Notes: generated from the sequence alone by a model not told the origin. A stretch of 64,000 nucleotides of DNA from Neobacillus sp. CF12 (GCF_030348765.1 NZ_JAUCEU010000007.1:483501-547500); one strand, 5' to 3'. Counted from the stretch's first letter, positions 51,357 to 61,267 are shown. Numbers and translations are program-made.

Positions 51357-51654
51357 ATAGCCCCCACCTTGTTATTTATTGTAATCTTGTAATTATTATA
51401 AATGAAAATTCATTTAGAACGCTAGAATTGTTCCCTAAATTCTTAGCTCACATGAGATTGGGGCACAATTGGTTCCTGAGTAAATAGCTAGAAAAAGAAA
51501 CTGAGTTAGTAAAGTAGTAAAATAGTACTAGTGGAACTTTTCCTACATCCATCTAAGCCTCAGGTCTGACAAAAGATTCCACCTAGAGCCGTTTTCTCAT
51601 CATGATTGGTTTTCGTACAATGATGGTAGTTTAAGAAACTGGGAGGAGAAAATA
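51357..51654. other. Intergenic region, 298 bases
   Basis: Lies between two divergent genes. No open frame with a ribosome binding site, hairpin or clear promoter could be supported by eye. Confidence 0.5.
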
Positions 51655-52377
51655 ATGAAAAAAGTATTTTTTACTGGAGTATTGGGAATGTCGTTGATGG
51701 TAGCAGTGACTGGATGTGGAGTGTTTGCGAATGGAAGTGAAGAAAATGGAAATGTTACAATTGAGAAAGATAAGGCAAAAGAATTGCATCTGGAACTGAC
51801 CCTTGGTGCCGGAGAGCTCAATGTTGAAAAAGGTGCAGATGAATGGGTTGAGGGTTCTATCAATTACAATCAAGACAAACTAAAACCTGAAGTCTCATAT
51901 AAACTTAAAGGTGATAAAGGAATTGCAGTTATTGACCAAGAGAATAAAGGACTACTGGATAAAATAAATTTCGGTGAACTGAAAAACGAGTGGAATCTAG
52001 CTCTATCAGATGAAATTCCTCTAAATTTAGTTGTTAATTCAGGTGCTTCTGACACAAATTTAGATTTAAAGGGTTTAAACCTTAAAGAACTTGACGTAAA
52101 TGCTGGTGTCGGCGATATCACGATTGACCTAAGTGGCAAGTGGAAAAAGAGTTTTGACGCAGTCTTAGCATTAGGTGTTGGCCAATCTACGATTATTCTT
52201 CCAGAAGATGTAGGTGTCAAAATTGAATCATCAAAAGGAATTGGGACAGCGGATTTTGTTGGTTTTATCTCCACTGGGGATGGAATTTACGTCAACGAAG
52301 CCTACGAAGATGCAGATGTAATTATTAACCTCAAAACAGATTTAGGTGTGGGAGAGTCGATATTTAAATTAAAATAG
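51655..52377 (+). CDS. Lipoprotein with toast-rack (LiaF/DUF4097-like) domain
   Basis: A 240-residue lipoprotein (lipobox VTGC, Cys at about 22). The mature part is a repetitive beta structure typical of toast-rack domains: LHLELTLGAGELNVEKGADEWVEGSI, IPLNLVVNSGASDTNLDLKGLNLKELDVNAGVGDITIDLSG, FDAVLALGVGQSTIILPEDVGVKIESSKGIGTADF, and a final LKTDLGVGESIFKL. The same repeated LGVG(D/Q)xxI pattern is seen in LiaF-type cell envelope stress proteins. Role unknown. GGGAGGAG precedes the ATG. Confidence 0.82.
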   Translation: MKKVFFTGVLGMSLMVAVTGCGVFANGSEENGNVTIEKDKAKELHLELTLGAGELNVEKGADEWVEGSINYNQDKLKPEVSYKLKGDKGIAVIDQENKGLLDKINFGELKNEWNLALSDEIPLNLVVNSGASDTNLDLKGLNLKELDVNAGVGDITIDLSGKWKKSFDAVLALGVGQSTIILPEDVGVKIESSKGIGTADFVGFISTGDGIYVNEAYEDADVIINLKTDLGVGESIFKLK

Positions 52378-52378
52378 A

Positions 52379-52411
52379 AATAGAGCCCTGATATGGGCTC
52401 TATTTTTTTAT
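52379..52411. terminator. Bidirectional terminator
   Basis: AATAGAGCCC and GGGCTCTATT, perfect 10 bp, six-base loop, then TTTTTTATA; sits between the converging toast-rack and ilvA genes. Confidence 0.9.
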
Positions 52412-53679
52412 ACAAGCATTTGGAACAAGGTGCTGTCTTTATTGATTTCTCTAAAATCAAACCCTTTTGCCTTAATTCGCTCCAGCAATGGGAAATAATC
52501 ATCTCTAGATTTCAACTCAATTCCTACTAGAGCTGGACCGGTTTCACGGTTATTCTTTTTGGTGTATTCAAAATGGCTGATATCATCATTTGGCCCTAAA
52601 ACATCATCTAAAAATTCACGTAAAGCACCTGGACGTTGTGGGAATTGGACGATAAAGTAATGCTGCAGACCTTCATAGAGTTTCGAACGCTCTTTAATTT
52701 CTTGCATCCGGCCGATATCATTATTCCCGCCACTGACGATACAAACAACTGTTTTACCTTTAATTTCCTCGGTAAATTGATCTAATGCCGCAATGGAAAG
52801 TGCACCTGTAGGTTCAACAACAATTGCATTTTCGTTATAGAGAGATAACAGTGTAGTGCAGACCTTTCCTTCGGGTACGACTACAATGTCATCAACTACT
52901 TCTTTACAAATCTCAAAAGTCATGGAGCCCACGGTCTTAACTGCTGCTCCATCTACAAACGGATCAATTTCTTTCAGGGAGGTTACCTCTCCATTGAAAA
53001 TGGACTCCTTCATTCCTGCAGCTCCCTGCGGTTCTACTCCAATTAATTTGGTCTCTGGTGAGAAGTGTTTCATATAAGTACCGACTCCAGAAAGGAGCCC
53101 CCCTCCTCCAATAGCCCCAAAGAGGTAATCAATCTTTTCCTGACAATCATTCAACAGTTCAACTGCCACTGTTCCTTGACCCGCAATCACATCTGGATCA
53201 TCGAACGGGTGGATAAAGGTTCTATTTTCTACTAAACTACATTCCCTTGCCTTTTCATATGCGTCGTCAAAGGTATCCCCTACTAAAACAATTTCCACAT
53301 GTTCCTTACCCCAAAATTTTACTTGATTAACCTTTTGTTTTGGAGTAGTACTCGGCATAAAGACTTTTCCGTTGATTTTCAAGTGATTGCAGGAATATGC
53401 CACTCCTTGAGCGTGATTGCCGGCACTAGCACAGATAATTCCATTTTGTAATTCTTCTTCAGTTAGTTTTTTAATTCGATTATAAGCTCCGCGAATCTTA
53501 AAGGAACGAACACTTTGCATGTCCTCACGCTTTAAGTAAATATGACAACCATATCTCTCAGACAATAAATGATTATATTGCAGAGGAGTTGGCGAAATCA
53601 CATCCTTAATGGTGTGGCTTGCAATAATAATATCCTCTACTTGAAAGGCTTTTTCTTTTTGATCAACTTGTTGATTCAT
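52408..53679 (-). CDS. ilvA: Threonine ammonia-lyase (threonine deaminase)
   Basis: A 423-residue PLP enzyme making 2-oxobutanoate from threonine, the first step to isoleucine. The PLP lysine lies in SVRSFKIRGAYNRI, with SAGNHAQGVAYS, GAIGGGGLLSGVGTYMK, EPTGALSIAAL and VSGGNNDIGR. One C-terminal ACT-like regulatory module (about 330-415, HYFIVQFPQRPGALREFLDDVLGPNDDISHFEYTKKNN) suggests feedback control by isoleucine or valine. The ATG at 53679 follows GAGGAGG; the open frame runs 48 bases further without a site. A T-box leader precedes it. Confidence 0.92.
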   Translation of the reverse strand: MNQQVDQKEKAFQVEDIIIASHTIKDVISPTPLQYNHLLSERYGCHIYLKREDMQSVRSFKIRGAYNRIKKLTEEELQNGIICASAGNHAQGVAYSCNHLKINGKVFMPSTTPKQKVNQVKFWGKEHVEIVLVGDTFDDAYEKARECSLVENRTFIHPFDDPDVIAGQGTVAVELLNDCQEKIDYLFGAIGGGGLLSGVGTYMKHFSPETKLIGVEPQGAAGMKESIFNGEVTSLKEIDPFVDGAAVKTVGSMTFEICKEVVDDIVVVPEGKVCTTLLSLYNENAIVVEPTGALSIAALDQFTEEIKGKTVVCIVSGGNNDIGRMQEIKERSKLYEGLQHYFIVQFPQRPGALREFLDDVLGPNDDISHFEYTKKNNRETGPALVGIELKSRDDYFPLLERIKAKGFDFREINKDSTLFQMLV

Positions 53680-53744
53680 TTCACTTTCCTCCTCTTTCAT
53701 TTTAAAATTTGCCATTTTCAAAGGCACTCATTATTTTTGTAAAC

Positions 53745-54010
53745 AACAAAAAACCCGCCCCTTGTATAGGGACGAGTTTAACTCGCGATACCACCCTACT
53801 TCCGCAGCAAAAACACCATGCTACGGCTCTCGATCAACGTATACTATTATACGTGTTCCATGTAACGGCGGACTATACCGGTATAGCTTACTTTCAAGCT
53901 TTCAGCTACACATCTCTGAGATGATCTTCAAATATGCCCTGCCATCGACTCCCAGCAAATGTCGACTCTCTTAGGACAAGGAGCAAATCCTACTCTTCTC
54001 GTCATTGATT
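53745..54010 (-). promoter_or_regulatory. T-box riboswitch leader of ilvA
   Basis: The minus strand carries the T-box sequence AGGGTGGTATCGCGAG (53782-53797) near the 3' end, then a terminator: CTCGTCCCT paired with AGGGGCGGG around ATACA and a T run (53748-53776). Upstream are the stem I region (GAGAAGAGTAGG...) and a GATCATCTCAGAG stretch, where ATC around 53920-53925 is a candidate isoleucine specifier. Uncharged tRNA would stabilise the antiterminator and allow ilvA transcription. The 5' limit is approximate. Confidence 0.85.
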
Positions 54011-54114
54011 CATTTTAAATTATTTAAAGATTATCACTGTAAAGCGGCAGAGTCAATATTATTTGACTATTTTAATTATTTTGTTTATTTTAAAGCGCTT
54101 TCATTGAAAAAAGA

Positions 54115-54155
54115 AGAAAAAAAGAGCAACTACCAAACTAAATTGGTAGACTGCT
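54115..54155 (-). terminator. Terminator of bacillopeptidase F gene
   Basis: On the minus strand GAGCAGTCTACCAA and TTGGTAGTTGCTC form a long stem (one mismatch) with a six-base loop followed by TTTTTTTC. Confidence 0.9.
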
Positions 54156-54177
54156 CCTCTTCCCTAGCTTATTACTT

Positions 54178-57100
54178 TCATTTCTTCTTAACATTGATAA
54201 ACAATTTACCATTTGCTAATTCTCTTGTCTCATTACCGAAAGAATCTACCGCTTTGACTTCAATAACCGCTCCATCAGCTACCATGTCTTTTGTAGCTGT
54301 GTAGTAGCCTACATAGTAACCCGGTGAAACCTCCATTAGTGGCAGCTCTGTTGCATTTTGGACAGAGTTAAGATTCGTTAAAGGCATATGAATCGCAAAA
54401 GTTGTTTTTAAGTCTGGTTCACTAGTAAACTCAACTTTTACACTTTCACCTTTTTTCAACGTCTTATCTTCTGCTGGTTTTACATCTGAGATCACTGGTG
54501 CTGTATAATCCACAGCAACTTGTACGGTTTGTTCTGTACGATTACCTGCTTGATCTTGTGCTGTAACTGTAATGGTGTTTGTTCCTTCATCTAGTAAAAC
54601 TCTTGCACTGTAGGTGCCATTTTCTACTTTTGCTTTTGTTCCATTAACGGTCACAGTGTTCAAATAATCATCAACTACTGTACCTGTTACCGTAACAGTT
54701 TCTTTATTTATTTTTCCGCCATTAATAGGGCTAGTAATGGCTAACGCTGGAGCATTCGGGTCATAAACTACAGCTGCAGGTGCTGATGGCTCGGTAATAC
54801 CCTGTACAGTTGATGCCTTGGCGGTTAAACTGTTTTCTCCTTCGTGAAGGGATACTTCAACCGCATATGTCCCATTATCCGAAGCTTCAACAGTTGCAAT
54901 TTCTTCTTCGTGATTGTAAATATGAACAGTAGTGGTTGGTGCAGCTTTTCCTTCAACTGTTACGGTACCGACGTTTGTAAACGAACCATTAACAGGAGAT
55001 GTGATAGAAGGAGCTGTGACTTCATAATCAACCACTGTGCGAATCATATAGTTTCCTTCTTCTTCAGGGGAAGGTGACCAAGCACCGCCAACCAATTGCC
55101 AGCTTCTTAATGCATTTTCACCATCTTCATCGGTTGCAAGTCCTGGTGAGGCTGTGTTGATTCCTGCTTGAATGTATACGAGATAGAAATCTCCTTCAAC
55201 AACTATTCCATGACTGCTTAAATCAACATGTGTCCATTGTCCATTTCTTAATGCTGTTGCATCAATTGGACCCGCAAGTTTTTTACCTGGTGCTCCTTCT
55301 GGACCAGTAGCATCATAAACTGCCACTTTGAAATCGGTACCTCCTGGAACTGGCCATTGTGTATCCCAGAATCGGAATAATCCACCGGAAACGAGTGCCT
55401 TTTCATTTCCTGGTGCTAATGACATTTTCACAGCCCAGCCATTACCAGCATCGTAAAATGCTCTGGCATTTTCAGCTGTGCCGTCATCATAACCAATTTC
55501 ACTTGGGTATCCAATGAATGGCTTCAATTCAAAGTTTTGTGAAGTATTTCCTTGGAGAGAAACTGACACTTCTTGACTATAGAAATGAGGGGCGATGATT
55601 TTTAACGTATATTCCCCTTCATAGCCTGTTAATGAATAGTGTCCGTTAGCATTTGTTGTTACAGGTGCAACATTCGCATCTTCCATTAAGTAGACCGTTG
55701 CCCCGGCAACAGGCTCACCTGTAGCTTGATTAGTGACAGTTCCGGTTACTGTACCTTTAGGAAGTTCTTCTAAAGTAAAGTTAGCTGTCACTTCACCATC
55801 CTGCTCGATGTTCACTGTTTGTGTTTCTGATCGGAAACCATAACTTTCAGCCACAATCGTAAATTCACCTGCAGCATGTGTCATTTCAAAGCATCCGTTT
55901 GCAGGATTTGTTTTAACAGATCGTCCTGATTCTAAAACCGTTACCTGAGCCTGCATTGGCAAAACAACCGGAGCAGCCTTTTCACTGCTAGCTTCTTTAG
56001 CAATTTCAGGCAATTTGATGGTGATTTTATTAGGATCAACTTTTTCTTTCAATCCGTCCTTCTCAGAAGAATCTTCTTTATCAGCAACTACACCAAGTTG
56101 TTGTGGTGCAGTGAGTCCAGTATCAGTAAGACGAACATCATCTAAATACCAGCCATCTCTAACTACACTGCCATCAGTCGTTACATTAAAGGCAATATAG
56201 ATTCGTTGACCGGCATATTCACTTAGATCCACTTCTCCATCTACCCAGCCATTGGAAAGATTATTTACCCGCAGCTTTTGAACCCAGTTTACATTATCTG
56301 TCGATACATATACATGACCATAATCATAGTTTCTTTCGAGATTGTACCATTGTTTAAATTGTAAGTAACTGTTTCCTTCAGGCAAATCGATAGGCGGCAT
56401 TTGCAGGGACATATTGGCTCTGCTGTCATACGTACCGTCTAAATTTGTTCCATAAACTTTTTCACCTGAGAATGCTGCACCAGGTCCACTTGTCGGAGCG
56501 CCCCATTCCCATGTATTAGCGGCACCATAAGAAGTCCAGCCATCTGGAATGCTTTCAAAATCGTGAGCGTATCCAACCGTAATTCCTGGGAGTACAGTTA
56601 CAGAATATTCATTGATTGTTTCATTTCCACCGAAATCGGTTACTTTTAAAGTATAGGAGAATGATTCACCAGTAATATCTTCTCCAGGAATAGCAGCTTG
56701 GTAGATTCCATTTTTATAATCACCGCTGATTCGTTCTGCAGCAATCATATTCGAGCTGCCATCTTCTAATTGATAAACAACTTCCACATTTGTTACACTG
56801 ATATTGTCGGCAGCTGAAGCTTGTAACGTTAGCGGCATTCCTGCAAAAACCGTGGCAGGTTGGGAATGTTCTAACACGGGAGCTTCACTGTCGTTTCCTT
56901 CTTTTGTTACTTGCCCCTTCAGCTTTCCTAAGCCCGAAATGACAGAGGATACTGCGTCATATACATTTAAAAGACCCGATCCATAACCGTTATTTGGAGA
57001 TTCTGGATACGTATTGTCGGTTAAAGGAACAGCAGTTGTTACTAAAATTTCTTCTAATTCATCGACTGTTAAGCTTGAATTCGCTTGGAGTAATAAGGCG

Positions 57101-58452
57101 ATCGCTGCGGCTACGTGTGGGCCAGCCATAGATGTTCCATTCCATCCACCTTCATAGCTGCTTCCTGGTACAGAAGAGCGAATGTTAACGCCTGGTGCTG
57201 TTAGCTCTGGTTTAATCTCTTCATATGGAGATGGACCTAGTAATGAAAAGCTTCCTAGTAAATTATTAATATCTGTTGCACCCGTTGCGACTGATTCAGG
57301 GTAGTTAGCAGGATTGGCAACGGAACCAGGTCCGCCTGGGTTAGTTAAGGTTGTGTTTCCAGCTGAGAATTCTGGGAAGATTTCAGCTGCTCTCCATGCT
57401 TGAACCATAGGGCGATACCACTCATCTAAACCAGCTCCTCCACCCCATGAGTTATTTACTACATCTGGTGCCAAATCAGGATTTCCATTCGGTGCTAAAA
57501 TCCATTCACCTGCTTCTAATAAATCAGCATCTGTTCCACCTGCGGCTGTAAAAGCTTTAACAGCTATCCATTTTGCACCAGGTGCAACACCAATGACATT
57601 AGAACCATCTGGCTCCGAGCCTACCATCGTCCCGGTAACATGAGTACCATGTCCTTGGTCATCATATGGTACGGTTTGGCCGCGTACCGCGTCAAACCAG
57701 TTGTTTTCATGCGATGCTTGCCCTGTTGCCTCATCAAATCCCCGATATTTTGACTGTAATGCAGGGTGATTCCACTGAACTCCAGTATCAATGGATGCAA
57801 CCGTAATTCCACTCCCATCAATTCCCATCTCCCAAACTGCTGGGGCACCAACACGATCAATATTCCATTCAATCGCATTTGTTTCCGCTTGTGGTTCTGC
57901 TACCGCACCAGCCGATTTTTCAGGAACAAACAATTGTCTTGTTTCATTTGGCAGGATTTTTTCAACTTCTTGAAAGGAAGCAACTTTTTCCATAACATCT
58001 TTTGTAGCTGTTACCGCAATCCCGTTCACGACATAATAGGAATGAACGTCTTTTGCAGCCCCTGCTTCTACTTGCTTTTGCAGGTATTGTAACAGTTCAA
58101 ACTGTGTTTCCTGTGCAGTTGCTTTTAACGCGGAAACAATAGTGGAACGTTTTAGTGATTTGGCTTTTGCCGGTGTTGCTTTATTCAGGCTTGCTTTTTT
58201 GTCGGCCTCTTTTGCTACACTGGCCGTATCCACCTGTTCTTTCATTTTAATTAAAAATGTTACTTTTTCTTTCTCATCAAATTGTTTCTCTAATCTGTTC
58301 GAGATCTTTTGCGCTGGAGATGCAAGGCTGTCTTTTGCTGAAACACTGACGCCTTTTGTAGCAGCTGCATTCACTTGAGGCTGTATGAGCATAGGTAAAA
58401 CTAGCATGGCGGTGCACATCACCGATAGAAAACGACGTTTCTTTTTTCTCAT
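54178..58452 (-). CDS. bpr: Bacillopeptidase F-like secreted serine protease
   Basis: A 1424-residue modular exoprotease. It has a signal peptide (1-30), an I9-type prodomain (about 60-170) and a subtilisin domain (about 200-515) with SIDTGVQW (Asp222), QGHGTHVTG (His268) and WNGTSMAGPHVAAAIALLL (Ser). After it come a beta domain, a MAM/immune-inhibitor-like module (GYAHDFESIPDGWTSYGAANTWEWGAP), carboxypeptidase regulatory-like repeats (GTVTGTVTNQATGEPVAGATVYL) and C-terminal Ig-like repeats (ITSPVNGSFTNVGTVTVEGKA; ITSPINGGKINKETVTVTGTV). The layout matches B. subtilis Bpr (1433 residues before processing). Start follows TAGGGGGT. Confidence 0.9.
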   Translation of the reverse strand: MRKKKRRFLSVMCTAMLVLPMLIQPQVNAAATKGVSVSAKDSLASPAQKISNRLEKQFDEKEKVTFLIKMKEQVDTASVAKEADKKASLNKATPAKAKSLKRSTIVSALKATAQETQFELLQYLQKQVEAGAAKDVHSYYVVNGIAVTATKDVMEKVASFQEVEKILPNETRQLFVPEKSAGAVAEPQAETNAIEWNIDRVGAPAVWEMGIDGSGITVASIDTGVQWNHPALQSKYRGFDEATGQASHENNWFDAVRGQTVPYDDQGHGTHVTGTMVGSEPDGSNVIGVAPGAKWIAVKAFTAAGGTDADLLEAGEWILAPNGNPDLAPDVVNNSWGGGAGLDEWYRPMVQAWRAAEIFPEFSAGNTTLTNPGGPGSVANPANYPESVATGATDINNLLGSFSLLGPSPYEEIKPELTAPGVNIRSSVPGSSYEGGWNGTSMAGPHVAAAIALLLQANSSLTVDELEEILVTTAVPLTDNTYPESPNNGYGSGLLNVYDAVSSVISGLGKLKGQVTKEGNDSEAPVLEHSQPATVFAGMPLTLQASAADNISVTNVEVVYQLEDGSSNMIAAERISGDYKNGIYQAAIPGEDITGESFSYTLKVTDFGGNETINEYSVTVLPGITVGYAHDFESIPDGWTSYGAANTWEWGAPTSGPGAAFSGEKVYGTNLDGTYDSRANMSLQMPPIDLPEGNSYLQFKQWYNLERNYDYGHVYVSTDNVNWVQKLRVNNLSNGWVDGEVDLSEYAGQRIYIAFNVTTDGSVVRDGWYLDDVRLTDTGLTAPQQLGVVADKEDSSEKDGLKEKVDPNKITIKLPEIAKEASSEKAAPVVLPMQAQVTVLESGRSVKTNPANGCFEMTHAAGEFTIVAESYGFRSETQTVNIEQDGEVTANFTLEELPKGTVTGTVTNQATGEPVAGATVYLMEDANVAPVTTNANGHYSLTGYEGEYTLKIIAPHFYSQEVSVSLQGNTSQNFELKPFIGYPSEIGYDDGTAENARAFYDAGNGWAVKMSLAPGNEKALVSGGLFRFWDTQWPVPGGTDFKVAVYDATGPEGAPGKKLAGPIDATALRNGQWTHVDLSSHGIVVEGDFYLVYIQAGINTASPGLATDEDGENALRSWQLVGGAWSPSPEEEGNYMIRTVVDYEVTAPSITSPVNGSFTNVGTVTVEGKAAPTTTVHIYNHEEEIATVEASDNGTYAVEVSLHEGENSLTAKASTVQGITEPSAPAAVVYDPNAPALAITSPINGGKINKETVTVTGTVVDDYLNTVTVNGTKAKVENGTYSARVLLDEGTNTITVTAQDQAGNRTEQTVQVAVDYTAPVISDVKPAEDKTLKKGESVKVEFTSEPDLKTTFAIHMPLTNLNSVQNATELPLMEVSPGYYVGYYTATKDMVADGAVIEVKAVDSFGNETRELANGKLFINVKKK

Positions 58453-58856
58453 CCCATTACCCCCTAAGTATTTTCGTTGACCAGACTCCTGCCCTCCTTC
58501 CTATCGCACACTTTATGTCATAAACATTGGTGCTAATTTAAAAATACAGTGTAGAAGGTGGGGTTTGTGTCGAACATCGTCTAAAAAATAACAGTTGGTA
58601 GAAATTGAGAATTTAGTATTTATTGGGAAATATGGAAAATTAGTCCAAATTTAAGTCGACAGTGTTTAGGTTTCTGTGGCGACTGAACCTTTATGTACTG
58701 TTTAGTCCGTCTTTTTATAGGGGTAATTTTCTCTATTTATATAAAATGATTACTTATACCTAGTAGTATGGATATTAGATGCCGGTATCATCTTCACAGG
58801 TGCAGTTGGAAAGTAGTATTTTTCAAGATAAAGAATTCTCGTTTCCCAGTTAATGG
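58453..58856. other. Intergenic region, about 400 bases
   Basis: AT-rich space between divergent bpr and the gamma carbonic anhydrase gene. Nothing convincing besides the promoter at its right end. It has room for several bpr control sites that I cannot identify. Confidence 0.5.
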
Positions 58857-58865
58857 TGGTATAAT
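58857..58865 (+). promoter_or_regulatory. Extended -10 promoter of the gamma carbonic anhydrase gene
   Basis: TGG followed by TATAAT (consensus -10 at 58860-58865) with only a weak -35 (TTCTCG or TCTCGT). An extended -10 element would make up for this. The start codon is 48 bases downstream. Confidence 0.55.
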
Positions 58866-58912
58866 CTAGCTAAACTGTAAAACAATTCTGAAAATAAAGG
58901 AGAGGCTTAGAC

Positions 58913-59425
58913 ATGAATATTCCTTATAATGGAATAACGCCTAAAGTTCATGAAAGTGTATTTGTAGCACCCGGTGCGTACATAATTGGTGATGTTACGA
59001 TTGGAGAAGAATCAACCGTTTGGTTTAATGCAGTCCTGCGAGGAGATGATGGGCCAATCAGTGTTGGGAAAAGATGCAGTATACAAGATAACTCCACCAT
59101 CCATCTGTATGAAGGTTCTCCTGTAGTGATTGGAGACGATGTTACCATTGGACATAATGTTATTTTACATGGATGTAAGATTGGCAGAAGTTCAATTATA
59201 GGAATGGGTTCAACCTTATTAGACAGTGTCGAAGTCGGTGAAGAGTGTATCATCGGGGCAAATACTCTTTTAGCTGGTGGAATCAAAATCCCTCCCCGTT
59301 CACTCGTTCTCGGGTCTCCAGGGAAAGTAATACGTGAATTAACAGAAAAAGATCTCCAAATGCTCAAATATTCAAGCGATAACTATGTGCAAAAAGGCAA
59401 AGATTACAAAGAAATTTTAAAGTAA
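58913..59425 (+). CDS. ytoA: Gamma carbonic anhydrase-like protein
   Basis: A 170-residue left-handed beta-helix trimer protein of the gamma carbonic anhydrase/YrdA/PaaY group, like B. subtilis YtoA. Hexapeptide repeats run through AYIIGDVTIGEESTVWFNAVLRGD and VVIGDDVTIGHNVILHGCKIGRSSIIGMGSTLLD. Metal-ligand histidines are in STIHLYEG and GHNVILHG. Carbonic anhydrase activity varies in this family. AAAGGAGAGG precedes the ATG. Confidence 0.9.
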   Translation: MNIPYNGITPKVHESVFVAPGAYIIGDVTIGEESTVWFNAVLRGDDGPISVGKRCSIQDNSTIHLYEGSPVVIGDDVTIGHNVILHGCKIGRSSIIGMGSTLLDSVEVGEECIIGANTLLAGGIKIPPRSLVLGSPGKVIRELTEKDLQMLKYSSDNYVQKGKDYKEILK

Positions 59426-59436
59426 GGTTTTTGTTG

Positions 59437-59468
59437 AAAAGTCCAAGTTCGATTGGACTTTTTTTCAT
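59437..59468 (+). terminator. Terminator of ytoA
   Basis: AAAAGTCCAA and TTGGACTTTT, perfect 10 bp, six-base loop, then TTTT. Confidence 0.9.
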
Positions 59469-59750
59469 ATAAAAAGGCAAGCATAGTGCTATGCTCACCT
59501 TTTATTACGACAATGCGAAACGATACTTTAAGAATACACTGGGCTTAGTCTAACTGGCTTCCTTAACAGATAATTCAATTTACATTGAACATTATGAAGT
59601 AAATAGGTTAACCTAATCCCCATAAGCATTAAAGCTCTTAGTATACTAAAGAGTATATTCAAAGTATATCCCTCCACATTGAAGATTAGTGTTATAGGAT
59701 AACACTAAGTCTATTATCTATCTGTGAAGTATTTTTATTCAACGTAACCA
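59469..59750. other. Intergenic region with two further hairpins
   Basis: AAAGG-AGCATAG and CTATGCT-CCTTT (59474-59500) form a terminator-like hairpin for either strand. TTAGTGTTAT and ATAACACTAA (59686-59708, perfect 10 bp, three-base loop) form a second one without a T run, 43 bases beyond the MFS gene stop. No open frame with a ribosome binding site. Confidence 0.55.
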
Positions 59751-61088
59751 TTACTTCGTAATAGAAGTCTCTCCCAGCTGTGCAGTTCTTTCAGGGATTC
59801 GAAAGCTAAGAAAAATAGTTAGGAAACTCAAAATAAGAGCATAAAAAAAGACATTTTTCATCCCAACCGCCAGGGTAGCACCATAATTAATAATCACTCC
59901 CATGATTGTAACTCCAATCGACGTCCCAATATTTCTTAAAAACATTTGAAGTGAAGTCGACATTCCCTTTATACTGGGTTCAGCAAATTCTTGGGAAGCA
60001 ATGGTTCCAAGAGCAAACAGTAAACCGAAGCAGAAACCTTGCATAGTTAAAATTAGAAACAAACCAATATACGCTATATCCTGGATAAATAAATAGAGAA
60101 TTAAGCCGGAAAGTGTTGTTATTATACTGCCGATGATAAATAAAACTTTATACCCAAAACGGATAATCCATTTTCCTGCCGGGATACTGCCAAACATCCA
60201 GCCAATGGCAATACTTAATAGAATCAATCCGCTCTTATAAATACTCATTTGACTGCCTTCCTGCAGATACAATGGAATAAAGTTCGATGTTCCATAGAAA
60301 GATAGACAGTAAACTAACATGAAAAGATTCGTCGATAGTAATCCCTTGTTTTTAAATAAGGAAACAGGTAAAAAGGGATGTTGTTCTTTCCTTTCAACAA
60401 GAACAAATAGTATCAAAGCAATAACACCACTGATAATATACCAAGTGGGATTGCTCAAACTCGTTGATAACAATAAAAGTGTAATAGAAATGCCAAAAAG
60501 AAAGAAACCTTTATAATCGATATGTGTCTTTTTGTATACTGTTTCTTCTTTATAGGGTATTAAACAGAGCACTGACGCAATACCAATTGGGATATTGATA
60601 AAGAAAATCCATCTCCAAGTCAATGTTTCCACAAAAAACGATCCTAATATTGGCCCAATGATTGAAGATAAGGCCCATATCCCGCTAAAGACTGCTTGGA
60701 TTTTCCCCCGTTTTTCAATCGTGAACAAGTCTCCTACAATAATCATCGAGAGAGGTATCATTCCCCCTGCCCCTAATCCTTGTATACCTCGGAAAATAAT
60801 CAGCATTACCATAGAATTTGCTAAACCGCAAAGAATGGATCCAATCGTAAACAAAGTGACTGCGATGATTAATAGCTTTTTTCGACCGTACATATCCGAT
60901 AATTTTCCATAAAGTGGAACTGTTATTGTACTTACTAACATGTAAATAACAAATATCCATGAGAACAATTCCAAGCCTCCAAGTTGATTAACAATGGTCG
61001 GACTTGCTGTTTGCATGATATTTGTATCAAGAGCTGAAATGAGTGTCGTAATCACAAGTCCTATAAACACATACTTATTCTTGCTCAT
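59751..61088 (-). CDS. MFS multidrug transporter, DHA2 (EmrB/QacA) type
   Basis: A 445-residue major facilitator protein, probably a drug:proton antiporter. Helix 1 reads ISALDTNIMQTASPTIVNQLGG (the LDxTIVN-type motif of DHA2). Then YGKLSDMYGRKKLLI, the motif RGIQGLGAGGMIPLSMIIVGD, and the antiporter motif GIWALSSIIGPILGSFFVETLTWRWIFFINIPIG. Usually 14 helices in about 500 residues; this one is on the short side. AGGAGG precedes the ATG. The leader holds an imperfect palindrome (TTACTACTTCAAGTAAT on the minus strand, 61119-61135) that could be a MarR/TetR-type operator. Confidence 0.87.
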   Translation of the reverse strand: MSKNKYVFIGLVITTLISALDTNIMQTASPTIVNQLGGLELFSWIFVIYMLVSTITVPLYGKLSDMYGRKKLLIIAVTLFTIGSILCGLANSMVMLIIFRGIQGLGAGGMIPLSMIIVGDLFTIEKRGKIQAVFSGIWALSSIIGPILGSFFVETLTWRWIFFINIPIGIASVLCLIPYKEETVYKKTHIDYKGFFLFGISITLLLLSTSLSNPTWYIISGVIALILFVLVERKEQHPFLPVSLFKNKGLLSTNLFMLVYCLSFYGTSNFIPLYLQEGSQMSIYKSGLILLSIAIGWMFGSIPAGKWIIRFGYKVLFIIGSIITTLSGLILYLFIQDIAYIGLFLILTMQGFCFGLLFALGTIASQEFAEPSIKGMSTSLQMFLRNIGTSIGVTIMGVIINYGATLAVGMKNVFFYALILSFLTIFLSFRIPERTAQLGETSITK

Positions 61089-61267
61089 TGTGGCCTCCTG
61101 GAGTTGACTATAATTACAAATTACTTGAAGTAGTAAAGTTACATCTTCATTATAGCAAACCTCAATTTTATGTACTTGTGTTATTGCACAGCTAATGGAT
61201 AGACATTTCTTATTAATGGGGATACTAAACTATCCGATTTAAGTAGAATAGGAAGGTAGGAACAAAA

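Noticed and set aside
54005..54304. 99-codon plus-strand frame across the T-box start and the end of bpr
   Set aside because: Crosses a terminator and the coding end of bpr and has no ribosome binding site.
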